Below, one piece after another: positions 1 to 8,622 of a stretch of DNA of 64,000 nt. How positions within the stretch are numbered: the first letter of the stretch is position 1; every line of letters begins with the position of its first letter. Below the pieces are notes generated by a model. That model did not search any database. It worked only from the letters and a program-made list of their open reading frames with translations, and had not been told where the DNA came from. The DNA is from Pseudomonas sp. A-RE-19 (GTDB lineage: Bacteria > Pseudomonadota > Gammaproteobacteria > Pseudomonadales > Pseudomonadaceae): contig NZ_JAHBDQ010000005.1 of NCBI RefSeq assembly GCF_019956555.1, forward strand, positions 1-64,000. The letters are read 5' to 3'. A program made the position numbers and the translations under genes.

Positions 1-101
1 ATGAGTTTGCAGCAACCGACGCTGAGTTCGATTTGATCACAAGCTACTTTCGGACACCCGAGGAGCAGGAGGGGCTCCAGATTAAAATTCACCGTCTCTG
101 A
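1..101 (+). CDS. C-terminal tail of an unrecognised protein (partial)
   Basis: An open frame runs in from the left edge (in phase from base 3) and stops with TGA at 99-101, giving about 32 residues ending in a charged tail (...QIKIHRL). The start is outside the window. The composition is compatible with real coding sequence, but the piece is too short to assign a family. It lies on the element side of the candidate tRNA-derived border at 2028-2050, so it is probably accessory DNA. Confidence 0.35.
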   Translation, partial: EFAATDAEFDLITSYFRTPEEQEGLQIKIHRL

Positions 102-237
102 CGGCCAGTAATCGCCAAGGTAATGAGGTATCTGGAAGGTCTGCTATTGGCCGGAAGCGGGCAGTCATCTATCTTGTGTCACCAACGTGTGATGCATGCG
201 GCAGGTTGGATGAGGTCCCTTCTAGGTTGGCTCTGGT

Positions 238-1149
238 TCATTGCTGCTTTGGGAATATCAGCTTGCCGTGAACAGTACAGATCAACCTCTGATCATTCAC
301 GACAAAGTGCGATAGATTTTCTGGGTTCTGCGTGCCAATGAAGAAAGCGTAAGTGCGCCGAGCATCCTTCGTCTTCTTCGCCGCCATATTCTCGCGGCGA
401 GCGATTTCCAACTCATTATCGAGCCGTGTTCGGGCTGTCTGCGACCATCGGGTCCTTTGCACGACGATACAGTATGGCGTCAGTCGCTTTTCATGCCATT
501 CCCCTGCGTTGAGGGGAACGACCAGTCCTTCTGTTGCCTCATAGGCCTGTTGCCAAGCTAACTCGGCGTAAAAGATACGTTGCCGTGGCAAAACCTCAAT
601 GCCCTCGGAGCGCAGCCTTTTGAAAACCATCTGGTAGGTCGAGGTTTGGATGCCATCAATATGCAGTGGCAGATGTCGGTCATATGGAAACTCCATAAAC
701 GCTCTGCAAATCGGGCGGATGCTGTTTGCGGGACGCCGACTGACCGGTCTTTGTCGCGTTTCGCCGCTGGAAGCTATTGTGCGGCTGCCGCCTTTTGACT
801 GAGTTCCGTCTTGCATTACCTGGCCGTTAACAATAGCCCGAGTATCGACCAATTGTAGGCTAGAAGGCGAAAGCCCTGGGCCAGTTTCTAGCTCCCTCGC
901 GACGCTGCCTTTCTTTCCCCGTGAGCGAAGGTCGTCTTCACCGACTACGTCGCAGCTGGATGTATGGGATGCCTTCGCGAAGAAGTGTGCTCGCAGAAGG
1001 TTTTCTAAACGGTATGAGCGCGGAAAGACTTGAATGCCGCATTCATGTCCATGGCAGGTGTAGCCGTACGTATCCACGCATTCAAGTAGCTTGAGGTCCT
1101 CGGCTTCGACGATTTCCAAGGTGAAGCGGTCGCGGGCTGCGTCCATCAA
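238..1149 (-). CDS. Hypothetical protein, 303 aa, with a Cys/His-rich N-terminal segment
   Basis: I do not recognise the family. The N-terminal 60 residues contain a Cys/His spacing (C-H-x-H-x-C near residues 32-37, then H and C near 53-65) that resembles a small zinc ribbon of the kind seen in CoiA-like or other accessory-element proteins; this is pattern resemblance only. The middle is Arg/Ser rich and the last third is charged, with AAKKTKDARR near residues 255-264. No signal peptide or membrane segment is seen. It starts with tandem ATG codons at 1149 and has no convincing operon partner. It lies between the left edge and a tRNA 3'-end fragment, so it is likely cargo of an integrated element. 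Confidence 0.5.
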   Translation of the reverse strand: MMDAARDRFTLEIVEAEDLKLLECVDTYGYTCHGHECGIQVFPRSYRLENLLRAHFFAKASHTSSCDVVGEDDLRSRGKKGSVARELETGPGLSPSSLQLVDTRAIVNGQVMQDGTQSKGGSRTIASSGETRQRPVSRRPANSIRPICRAFMEFPYDRHLPLHIDGIQTSTYQMVFKRLRSEGIEVLPRQRIFYAELAWQQAYEATEGLVVPLNAGEWHEKRLTPYCIVVQRTRWSQTARTRLDNELEIARRENMAAKKTKDARRTYAFFIGTQNPENLSHFVVNDQRLICTVHGKLIFPKQQ

Positions 1150-2027
1150 TCGTAACGTCCTTTGGCTTTTGAGAGCGCCCTAGGCTACGCGATGCCGCCA
1201 GCGTTTTCGATAATGGCGGCGGGCGTTTACGACTTAGCTTGAGCCCAAGCCGAGTTGCTGCCCCGTTGAGGGCTTAGTCTGAACGGTGAAAATAGCAGGA
1301 TTCCATAAAGCCCTAGCCGGATGACTATCGTGTTTGCATCGCTTTCTTTAGCTTCACGTCCTTAGCTGTGATTGGGAAACGGCGATGACGCGCGCCAGCT
1401 CGCGGCTTCCAGAGCACGTTGCTCTATTGGCTGTTTCTGGCCGTCCTCGGACAATAATCAAAGCGGACTCCGGCCACGGATCGTAATCGACCCTACCCCT
1501 TGCGGGTAATTCGTGACTCGGCGCAGGGTCGTATACGGCAGGGCGTGCCTGATTGGTTGTTTATCCGTATCTCGCCATCGGGCAACGCAACTAGGGCAGT
1601 TGGTGCTGCTCGATATAGCCATTGGGTAGGGGGAGGTCAAAAGTCTGGAGTCTTCGCCCGAAGGACCGATCCCTGCCCGTTTCAATCATTAATTCGTAGT
1701 TTTTTAGGAAATCGCCGTCTTGGGCGATTTTGGGGAATGCTGGGAGGTGCTGCGTCAAAAGTATTAGCGTTCGCAGTATCGGCCCCGCGCCCTATTTTTT
1801 CATATCTTCAAAACTTGCATTCCTAACCACCATCCCATACGGGGAGAGTAATGATGATCACAAGCGTCACCGGACGACGGCAAAACGGGGGGAGGGCGTC
1901 GGCACGATAGGCGACCGGCTGGAGGCGGAGAAGATAAGGGTACTTCCCGGTTTAGGTATACGTTTAGGTATACGTACTGAGATTGATGATAGATAAATCC
2001 AGTAAAATAGCGGCCTTTAGACGGTAT
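1150..2027. other. Long gene-poor stretch
   Basis: No convincing gene is seen in these roughly 880 bases: the open frames on both strands are short, overlap one another and match no family I recognise. The one clear internal pattern is a 12-bp tandem direct repeat, GTTTAGGTATAC, at 1950-1961 and 1962-1973. The stretch ends at the tRNA-like fragment at 2028. It may be non-coding border DNA of an integrated element. Confidence 0.5.
1950..1973. repeat. 12-bp tandem direct repeat
   Basis: Two exact adjacent copies of GTTTAGGTATAC lie about 55 bp before the tRNA-like fragment. Each copy contains the partly palindromic core GTATAC. The position near a putative recombination border would fit an excisionase or integrase arm site, but nothing else supports that. 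Confidence 0.5.
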
Positions 2028-2050
2028 GTTCGATTCCGGCTTCGGCACCA
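2028..2050 (+). other. tRNA 3'-end fragment, candidate attachment site (attR/attL)
   Basis: The 23 bases contain a T-loop-like GTTCGATTC followed by CCGGC and an acceptor end TTCGGCACCA with CCA. This is the 3' end of a tRNA gene (similar to tRNA-Leu ends). No tRNA body precedes it: the upstream bases do not form the matching T-stem strand or an anticodon arm. A hairpin follows directly, as expected for the native terminator of a tRNA gene. This is the usual structure at the distal border of an element that integrated into a tRNA 3' end. The intact tRNA would lie outside the window to the left. Confidence 0.55.
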
Positions 2051-2058
2051 TGAATATC

Positions 2059-2092
2059 AAGGGCTTGCATGACATATCTCATGCAAGCCCTT
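2059..2092 (+). terminator. Hairpin after tRNA fragment
   Basis: Perfect 14-bp inverted repeat (AAGGGCTTGCATGA / TCATGCAAGCCCTT) with a 6-nt loop, followed by a T-rich run (ATTTCTTT). It begins 8 bases after the CCA of the tRNA fragment and is probably the original tRNA terminator. Confidence 0.7.
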
Positions 2093-2191
2093 ATTTCTTT
2101 GCTCCGCAAAAACCAATCTCTGCTCCGCAATCCGCTGCCACTGGTCATTTTGTGGGCGTGACTTTCATCCCTTTGCTCATTCGGATGTACT

Positions 2192-2640
2192 GGCTCGGCT
2201 ATCAACATCCCCATCATGCTTTACAACAACCCGGGAACCAGCGGCACTGACCTGTCGGTCGACCTTATTCTGCGGATTTTGAGGTAAGTGAAGAGTGTCA
2301 CCATGGTCAAAGAGAGTACCGGTGACATTCAGCGCATGCACCGTCTTTACCAGGCTACCGGCGGCAAAGTTGCCATCTTTAACGGTTGCAATCCTCTTGC
2401 TCTTGAGGTGCTCGTTGCCGGCGCTATCGGCTGGTGCACCTCAGCTCCAAATCTGATACCTGAGCTGAACCTGGCACTTTGGGATGCTGTTCAGAATGGC
2501 GATTTGGAAGAGGCCCGTACTCTCTTCTACCGCCAGTACGAACTACTGGACTACATCACTCTCTTTCACCGTAAGTGCCCGCCCAACACACCTTGCGTGG
2601 TTAAACGGGGTGTCCACTTATGGGGAAACTGCTTATGCGA
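2192..2640 (+). pseudogene. Dihydrodipicolinate synthase (DapA) family fragment
   Basis: Reading from about 2192 the frame gives a DapA/N-acetylneuraminate-lyase-family segment: NIPIMLYNNPGTSG, then an in-frame TAA stop (2285-2287), then in the same frame SVTMVKESTGDIQRM, which carries the Schiff-base lysine region, and the typical NGCNPLALE and GAIGWCTSAPN motifs. After about 2570 the similarity decays and the frame drifts. The N-terminal half of the barrel (about 130 residues) is missing. Premature stop, missing 5' part and a scrambled 3' end together show a dead gene. It sits just outside the candidate element border. Confidence 0.8.
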
Positions 2641-2837
2641 GTTTCCCCGCACACGGCTCAGCCTCTGCAAAGGCGTGAATGGCTTCGAAGTGGCTGAGAG
2701 TAAGTGGCCCACCATGATCAGTCAGAGCCCCTTAACATAAGGGGCTCCATACGCCGGATCCGTCTGGCAAGGTCATCTGGCCTACATTGAAAAGCCGAGA
2801 TATGGTGTGCACTTGGATCATGGGGGTGATCAAAAAA

Positions 2838-3435
2838 TCACGCGGTACGACGCTGTTCGAGCATTAAGCGTACCGCGAGCCCCGCCAGCACAAACTCCAT
2901 AAAGTTGCGCTGCACCGTCAGCCACAATGGGTTGTGGACGAACCACGCGGCTATCCCGGAGGCGAACAGCGCGATCAGCAGGTTGACCGAAAAGCTTACG
3001 CTGATCTGGGTCAGGCCGAGGACGATACTCTGGGTAAACACTGAGCCGTGCTCGGGGTTGATGAACTGCGGAAACACTGACAGGTAGAACACCGCGATTT
3101 TCGGGTTCAGGGCGCTGGTGAGAAAACCCATCAGGATCAGTTTCTTCGACGAGTCCGCTGGCAGTTGCTGGGCCTCGAACGGCGAGCGGGCCCCAGGTTT
3201 GAGCGCTTGCCAGGCGAGCCACCCCAGGTACAGCGCACCGGTCCATTTAAGCACTTCATAAGCCATTGGTACGGCGAGGAACACTGCCGTCAAACCTGCG
3301 GCAGCGGCAAACAGATGCACGAAGAAACCCGCCACCACCCCCAGCAAAGAGGTGATGCCAGCCCTGCGGCCCAGGCGTGAGTACCATGAGCAGCGCGGCG
3401 GCAACGAACATGATTAAGTCTTGAATGGGAATCAT
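2838..3435 (-). pseudogene. LysE/RhtB-family amino acid exporter, frameshifted by a small deletion
   Basis: The main frame (188 codons, from 3404) encodes a multi-pass LysE/RhtB exporter: GRRAGITSLLGVVAG, a long first half and a typical C-terminal half with ALNPKIAVFYLSVFPQF. The native start is further upstream at 3435 in another frame, giving MIPIQDLIMF and then MVLTPGP, the family's first membrane segment. The two frames meet at GGGCCGCAGGGC. The family's bridging segment (usually PNMIYLISRSICQG or similar) is absent, so a deletion of about 12 codons, not a multiple of three, has shifted the frame. A product started inside would lack the first helix. Confidence 0.7.
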
Positions 3436-3493
3436 GGGGCATCCCTTTGTCCTCTGGAGCTTAGCTCGATGGCGATAGCTCGGGGTAAAAGAA

Positions 3494-4759
3494 TTAACGA
3501 TAGACAGGATGACGGCGGCAGAGCGCCACCACCTGTTCGCGCACGTGGTGCCCGACCTTCTCGCTGTGACCGTTTTCCAGGGCGTCCAGTACGTCGCACA
3601 ACCAGCCCGCCAGCTGTTCGCATTCGGACTCGCCGAAACCTCGGGTGGTGATGGCTGGGGTACCGATGCGCAACCCAGAAGTTACGAACGGTGAGCGCGG
3701 GTCGTTGGGCACCGAGTTTTTGTTGGCGGTGATGTAGGCGTTGCTCAGGGCCGCATCGGCTTCCTTGCCGGTGTAAGGCCTGTTGGACAGGTCGATCAGC
3801 ATCATGTGGTTATCGGTGCCACCGGAGACGATCTTGTAACCCCTCCGTTGCAGCACGGCCGCCATGGCCCGCGCGTTGATCACTACCTGCGCCTGATAGG
3901 TTTTGAACTCGGGCGCCAGTGCTTCCTTGAAGGCGATGGCCTTGGCGGCGATCTGGTGCATCAGTGGGCCGCCCTGGACACCCGGGAATACCGCAGAGTC
4001 GAGCTTTTTGTAGAACGCTTCGTCTTGCCCCTTGGACAAAATCAAGCCACCCCGTGGGCCCCGCAGGGTCTTGTGAGTGGTGCTGGTGACCACGTGGGCG
4101 TGCGGCAATGGGTCCGGGTATTCGCCGGCAGCGACCAGGCCTGCAACGTGGGCCATGTCGACCCAGAAAATAGCCCCGACCTTTTCGGCAATGGCCCGCA
4201 TGCGCGCCCAGTCTTTGTGCCGGGAGTAGGCAGAAAAACCACCGATCAGCATCTTCGGTCGAGTTTCCAGGGCGATGCGCTCCATCTCGTCGTAGTCGAG
4301 AAAACCCGTCTTCGGGTCAAGGCCATAAGGGACAATCTTGTAATGACGGCCCGAGAAGTTTGAAGGGTTACCGTGGGTCAGGTGGCCACCTTGGGCCAGG
4401 TTCATGCCCATCACCGTGTCGCCGGGACTGATCAATGCCAGGAATACCGCGGCGTTCGCCTGGGCACCCGCATGCGGCTGCACGTTGGCGTAGTCGCAGT
4501 TGAACAGGGCCTTGACCCGTTCGATGGCTAGGCGCTCGGCCACATCGACATACTCACAGCCACTGTAGTAGCGCTTGCCTGGATAGCCTTCGGCGTATTT
4601 ATTGGTGAGCACGGTGCTCTGGATTTTCATCACCAGAGGGCTGGCGTAATTTTCGGAAGCGATCAGTTCGACGTGGTCTTCCTGACGATGTTCTTCGTTA
4701 TGAATCGCCTCATACAGCTCGGCGTCGAATGCTTTAAGGGTCAGCGTTGAGTCGTACAT
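3494..4759 (-). CDS. glyA: Serine hydroxymethyltransferase
   Basis: PLP enzyme of one-carbon metabolism: interconverts serine plus tetrahydrofolate with glycine plus 5,10-methylene-THF in the cytoplasm. The full 421-residue frame has the family's N-terminus ([12 protein letters not shown]), the glycine-rich [11 protein letters not shown] segment, and the PLP lysine motif [14 protein letters not shown] near residue 229. Length is normal. It is the last gene of a minus-strand run of PLP-related genes downstream of serC and the divergent MocR regulator. Pseudomonads usually carry more than one glyA, so this may be a dedicated paralogue for the local pathway (inference). Confidence 0.95.
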   Translation of the reverse strand: MYDSTLTLKAFDAELYEAIHNEEHRQEDHVELIASENYASPLVMKIQSTVLTNKYAEGYPGKRYYSGCEYVDVAERLAIERVKALFNCDYANVQPHAGAQANAAVFLALISPGDTVMGMNLAQGGHLTHGNPSNFSGRHYKIVPYGLDPKTGFLDYDEMERIALETRPKMLIGGFSAYSRHKDWARMRAIAEKVGAIFWVDMAHVAGLVAAGEYPDPLPHAHVVTSTTHKTLRGPRGGLILSKGQDEAFYKKLDSAVFPGVQGGPLMHQIAAKAIAFKEALAPEFKTYQAQVVINARAMAAVLQRRGYKIVSGGTDNHMMLIDLSNRPYTGKEADAALSNAYITANKNSVPNDPRSPFVTSGLRIGTPAITTRGFGESECEQLAGWLCDVLDALENGHSEKVGHHVREQVVALCRRHPVYR

Positions 4760-4794
4760 GATGGAGGGGTCCTTGGTTGAGAAAGTAAGCCGGT

Positions 4795-5136
4795 TTAAGA
4801 GAAGAGCCGAGTAACACGCGCTGCGATGTCGTCGATCTGCGAGTCCTCACAGATCAACGGCGGCAGCAGTCGGAGGGTGGTGCCGCGAGTAACCGTTATC
4901 AGTAGGCGTTGTTCGTCCAGCGCCATGTTGGTGGTGTGCAGTAACTGGGTCGCTTGCTCGGCAATGGCAGCGGCAATTTCGGGGTTGGCATGCCCAAGGC
5001 TGGTCACCGCCACACCGGCGATTGCATCCAGGTATTCGACCCCGTGTTTGTCCCACAGAGATGCTCCTTGGCCTCGAATGAAGGAGACCGGCTGGCGGGC
5101 ATAGGTGTGCATGAGGTACGAGAGTGCAGAGGGCAT
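4795..5136 (-). pseudogene. ArgD-like class III aminotransferase with a large in-frame deletion
   Basis: The 113-residue frame joins the first ~70 residues of an acetylornithine/succinylornithine-type aminotransferase (MPSALSYLMHTYARQPVSF ... YLDAIAGVAVTSLGHANPEI ... LLHTTN) to its last ~40 residues (ALDEQRLLITVTRGTTLRLL ... [12 protein letters not shown]). The family is about 390-400 residues, so some 280 residues, including the PLP lysine and the whole large domain, are gone without breaking the frame. The product cannot be a working transaminase. It lies between glyA and yggS in the same direction. Expression as a short chimera is possible but not shown. Confidence 0.8.
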
Positions 5137-5190
5137 CGCCTGACTTCCTGTAAAGGGTGAATCAAGATGTTGGGGTGTTGTCAGTGGCGA

Positions 5191-6009
5191 CTAATCATCA
5201 CTTCCCGGACGAACATCCGCGGTCGGCCAGTAGTAGGCATCCGGCATGGCACGTGCACCGAAGATGGCCTGACCGACACGCACCACGGTGGCCCCCTCTT
5301 CAATGGCGACTTCGAAATCACCGGACATGCCCATAGACAATTCCTCCAGCCCGACGCCCGCCGGGGCGTGCTGGCGTAAGCGCTCGCGCAGTTCGCGCAG
5401 CCGTACAAAGCAAGGACGGATACGGACCACGTCGGCCGAAAACAGCGCCAGTGTCATCAACCCACGCACCCGTAACGCCGGGAACGCCGGCAGGGCATTC
5501 AAAAAGTCCGCGACGGCTTCGGGCGCCAAGCCGTATTTGCTGGCTTCGCCGGAGGTATTGACCTGAACGAACACATCCAGCTGGCGCCCCTCGATGTGCA
5601 GGCGACGATCCAGGGTCTCGGCCACTCGCAAGCTGTCCAGCGCCTGAAACTCACTGGCAAAACGCGCCACCTGCTTGGCCTTGTTGGTTTGCAGGTGGCC
5701 GATAACCGACCATTGCAGGTCGGCCAGGTCGGTCATGGCCTGCCATTTGCGCTGCGCTTCCTGCACCTTGTTCTCACCGAGTAGACGGCAGCCAGCGGCG
5801 TAGGCCAGACGCAGATGAGCTTCGTCAAAGGTTTTGCTGACCGGCAGCAGGCGCACACTCGCCGGATCACGTCCGACCCGCTGACAGGCATTGGCGATTC
5901 GCTGCTGCACGGCTGCCAGGTTGCGGCGAAAATCCTCGACGCTGGTGGCCTGTGGGTAACGGCCATGACGCTCGTGCAGGGTGACGGTTTCTTCCAATTG
6001 ATCGAGCAT
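5191..6009 (-). CDS. YggS/PLPHP-family pyridoxal-phosphate-binding protein
   Basis: Member of the YggS (PLP homeostasis protein) family, a single-domain PLP-binding TIM barrel. Visible motifs: LLPVSKTF with the PLP lysine near residue 59, GENKVQEAQRKW, WSVIGHLQTNKAK, QVNTSGEASKYG, and LSMGMSGDFEVAIEEGATVVRVG. At 272 residues it is longer than the usual ~230, with an N-terminal extension of about 30 residues and a C-terminal tail. The start is supported by an ATGA overlap with the stop of the transporter gene upstream, implying translational coupling. It is probably a second, cluster-specific paralogue rather than the housekeeping copy usually found next to pilT/proC (inference). Confidence 0.85.
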   Translation of the reverse strand: MLDQLEETVTLHERHGRYPQATSVEDFRRNLAAVQQRIANACQRVGRDPASVRLLPVSKTFDEAHLRLAYAAGCRLLGENKVQEAQRKWQAMTDLADLQWSVIGHLQTNKAKQVARFASEFQALDSLRVAETLDRRLHIEGRQLDVFVQVNTSGEASKYGLAPEAVADFLNALPAFPALRVRGLMTLALFSADVVRIRPCFVRLRELRERLRQHAPAGVGLEELSMGMSGDFEVAIEEGATVVRVGQAIFGARAMPDAYYWPTADVRPGSDD

Positions 6010-7259
6010 CAGTGGGTGGCTCCTTTGGTCGTCACAACAGCGTCGGCAGCCGGAATGACCACCGTCTCGCGACGCGGTAAGCGGCCATTGAGTAAGGCGT
6101 AGGCCGCCAGACCGATCAGCAACCCCCAGAACGCCCCACCAATCCCCAGCAAGGTGATGTTCGCGGCGGACGCCAGAAAGGTGATCAGCGAGGCTTCGCG
6201 GGTTTTGACGTCAGCCATGGCGCTGGCCAGGCTGGCGCCGATTGTGCCGAGCAGGGCCAGCCCGGCCAGCGTCGTAATGAAGGTGGCCGGTAACGCCATG
6301 AACACTGCTGCGAGGGTCACCCCGAAAATCCCTACGAGAATGTAGAACAGTCCCGCGGCAACACCGGCGATCCAGCGCTTGGACGGATCCTCCGAGGCTT
6401 CTTTGCCGGTGCAGATGGCCGCCGTGATGGCCGCGATATTGAAGGCGTGAGAACCGAAGGGCGCCATTAGCAAGGAGCCCAGCCCTGTGACAGTCAGGAT
6501 AGGATTAGCGCTGGTGCTGAAGCCATCGTTGCGCAGCACCAGCATGCCCGGCATGTACTGGCCGGTGAGGGTGATCAGGAACAGCGGCAGCGCCACGCTG
6601 AGCAGCGCATTGATCGAAAACTCAGGTCGGGTGAATACCGGTGCCGCGAATTGCAGCGCCAACCCCGAAAGATCCACACGGCCCTGCGTCAGAAGAAACG
6701 CCAGCCCCAGCACCAGAATGCCCACCACCGCATAGCGGGCGGTAAAACGCTTGAGCACAACGTAAATGGCAATCAGCAACCCGACCAACATTGGGTCAAG
6801 ACTCATGCCACCAAATGCGCCGATACCGAACTGCAACAAGATGCCGGCCAGCAGGCCCGCAGCCACACCCGGCGGAATCAGACGGATGACTTTTTCGAAG
6901 CAACCGGACAAACCCAGCAGCACGAAGGCGGCGGCTGAAATGATGTACGCACCCACCGCCTCGGCGTAGGGCGTGGTGGACAACGCGACGACCAAAAAAG
7001 CCGCGGCGGGTGTCGACCAGGCGGTAATGATCGGCTCACGGCTCACCCAACTGAGAAACAGCCCGGTAATACCCACGCCAATCGACACCGACCATACCCA
7101 TGACGCCGTCATCTCGGGGCTGAGCCCGGCCACTTTGGCGGCCTGAAAAACCAGGATGAATGTGCCGCCATAGTTGACGATGACTGAAATCAGCCCGGCG
7201 ACAATCGGATGCAGAAGATCGCGTAAACGCAAGGGCGATGGGGATGCTGAAGAAGACAT
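6009..7259 (-). CDS. BenE-family benzoate/H+ symporter-like membrane transporter
   Basis: Very hydrophobic protein of 416 residues with about 12 membrane segments. It matches the BenE family: LRDLLHPIVAGLISVIVNYGGTF at the N-terminus, TASWVWSVSIGVGITGLFLS, WSTPAAAFL and the C-terminal PATFITTLAGLALLG region. I take the start at 7259 (MSSSASPSPLRLRDL) because the longer version adds a non-hydrophobic 23-residue leader that is not typical. The family is named for benzoate, but many members lie outside aromatic clusters. Here the neighbours are PLP and amino acid enzymes, so the substrate is uncertain. The stop overlaps the next start by 4 nt. Confidence 0.85.
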   Translation of the reverse strand: MSSSASPSPLRLRDLLHPIVAGLISVIVNYGGTFILVFQAAKVAGLSPEMTASWVWSVSIGVGITGLFLSWVSREPIITAWSTPAAAFLVVALSTTPYAEAVGAYIISAAAFVLLGLSGCFEKVIRLIPPGVAAGLLAGILLQFGIGAFGGMSLDPMLVGLLIAIYVVLKRFTARYAVVGILVLGLAFLLTQGRVDLSGLALQFAAPVFTRPEFSINALLSVALPLFLITLTGQYMPGMLVLRNDGFSTSANPILTVTGLGSLLMAPFGSHAFNIAAITAAICTGKEASEDPSKRWIAGVAAGLFYILVGIFGVTLAAVFMALPATFITTLAGLALLGTIGASLASAMADVKTREASLITFLASAANITLLGIGGAFWGLLIGLAAYALLNGRLPRRETVVIPAADAVVTTKGATH

Positions 7260-7406
7260 GATTGCTTTGCTCCTTGCAAAATGAGGTGTTTGCCCCGGGT
7301 GAGGGGATTTATAGCGCTGAAATGGCATGTTTTGCCCTTACACTTTCTCGTAGAAGGCCAGACCACTTACCAGGCCGCTTTCTGTGACTGAAAAGCGATA
7401 CCTGCC

Positions 7407-8489
7407 TCAGCCATATACGCGGGCAAAATTCTTCATGAAGTCGGTCAATGCCTCGACCGCCTGCAGCGTGACCGCGTTATAGAGGCTGGCTCGTAGCCCG
7501 CCGACCGAGGCGTGCCCCTTCAGCCCGTTGAACCCGGCCTGTTCGGCCAGTTGCACAAAAGTCTTTTCCAGCGCCGCATCGGCGAGCACGAATGGCACGT
7601 TATTGATCGAACGAAACGGCAGTTGCACGCTGTTGCGGTAAAACCCGTCACTGTCGTCGAGGGTGCGATACAGCAACGCGGCCTTGGCCTGGTTAAGCCG
7701 GTGAAGGGCTTCGAGGCCGCCGCTGCGTTTAATCCATTTGAGCGTCAGGCCGGTGAGGTACCAAGGAAAGGTTGCCGGGGTGTTGAGCATCGACTGAGCG
7801 TCGGTGATGCGCGCGTAGTTGAGTATGTCGGGGGTGAACGCCTGCGCGGTATCCAGCAACGCCGAGTCAACGATGACCACTGTCAGCCCGGCCACTCCCA
7901 TGTTCTTTTGCGCGGCGGCATACACAAGGCCATGTTTGGCCACGTCAATCGGCTTGGAAAGCAGACTTGAACAGGCGTCGCACACCAAAGGCGCCAAACC
8001 ATCAGGCGCGTCGACGAATTGCACGCCGTGTACGGTTTCGTTCTCGGTGTAGTGCAGGTAGGCGGCGTTCGGGTTGAGGTCCCAGTCCGAGACGACGGGG
8101 ATGCGATCAAAGCCAGACTCTTTGCCGCTGGCGACGATGCGAACGTCGCAGTAGCGCCGGGCGGCCTCAATGGCTTTGCCTGACCAGAGGCCGGTATGCA
8201 GATAATCGGCCGTGCGTTTATTGCCCAACAGGTTCATCGGCACCTGGGCAAACTGCAGCGAGGCGCCTCCTTGCAGGAAGAGCACCTTGTACGCGCTGGG
8301 TACCTGCAGAATGTCCCGCAGGTCGCGTTCGGTCTGGTAGGCAACCTCCATGAATACTTCGCAGCGATGGCTGATCTCCATCACTGACATGCCCGTGCCT
8401 GCGAAGTCAAAAAACTCCTCGTGCGCCTGGGTAAGTACTTCCATCGGCAACGCCGTCGGGCCTGCGCTGAAGTTGTGTGACCTGGCCAT
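7407..8489 (-). CDS. serC: Phosphoserine aminotransferase
   Basis: Class V aminotransferase of 360 residues that converts 3-phosphohydroxypyruvate plus glutamate to phosphoserine (and can act on the 4-phosphothreonine branch of PLP synthesis). Visible motifs: HNFSAGPTALP at the start, FLQGGASLQFAQVPMNLL, the PLP lysine in AAQKNMGVAGLTVVIVD, and the C-terminal GHASVGGLRASLYNAV. I chose 8489 (MARSHNFSAGP) because the upstream 11 codons are not conserved in the family. It is the first gene of the minus-strand PLP cluster, opposite the MocR regulator. The housekeeping serC of pseudomonads normally sits by gyrA/pheA, so this is probably a paralogue. Confidence 0.9.
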   Translation of the reverse strand: MARSHNFSAGPTALPMEVLTQAHEEFFDFAGTGMSVMEISHRCEVFMEVAYQTERDLRDILQVPSAYKVLFLQGGASLQFAQVPMNLLGNKRTADYLHTGLWSGKAIEAARRYCDVRIVASGKESGFDRIPVVSDWDLNPNAAYLHYTENETVHGVQFVDAPDGLAPLVCDACSSLLSKPIDVAKHGLVYAAAQKNMGVAGLTVVIVDSALLDTAQAFTPDILNYARITDAQSMLNTPATFPWYLTGLTLKWIKRSGGLEALHRLNQAKAALLYRTLDDSDGFYRNSVQLPFRSINNVPFVLADAALEKTFVQLAEQAGFNGLKGHASVGGLRASLYNAVTLQAVEALTDFMKNFARVYG

Positions 8490-8578
8490 AGCTGAGTAAC
8501 CTCTGTGCAAAATCGCTCGCAACTCGCGTGCTCACCACGCACAAAGGCAGTGGTGAGGAGTGAATTCTACGGATAGAC

Positions 8579-8598
8579 TGGCCTGCCTTTGCAGGCCA
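8579..8598. promoter_or_regulatory. Perfect inverted repeat in the serC/mocR intergenic region
   Basis: TGGCCTGC-CTTT-GCAGGCCA is a perfect 8-bp inverted repeat 24 bp before the regulator start and about 90 bp before serC. A nearby AAGGCAGACC partly repeats the half-site. It is a plausible operator for the adjacent MocR-type regulator; no experimental motif is known to me for this protein. Confidence 0.4.
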
Positions 8599-8622
8599 AT
8601 TTATTAAAGTAAGGCAGACCAC

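Noticed and set aside
2028..2050. Complete tRNA gene
   Set aside because: Only the T-loop and acceptor end are present; D arm, anticodon arm and T-stem 5' strand are missing and the acceptor is one base short.
6009..7259. Benzoate degradation locus
   Set aside because: Only the transporter-like gene is present; no benABCD, cat genes or benR are near, and the neighbours are PLP enzymes.
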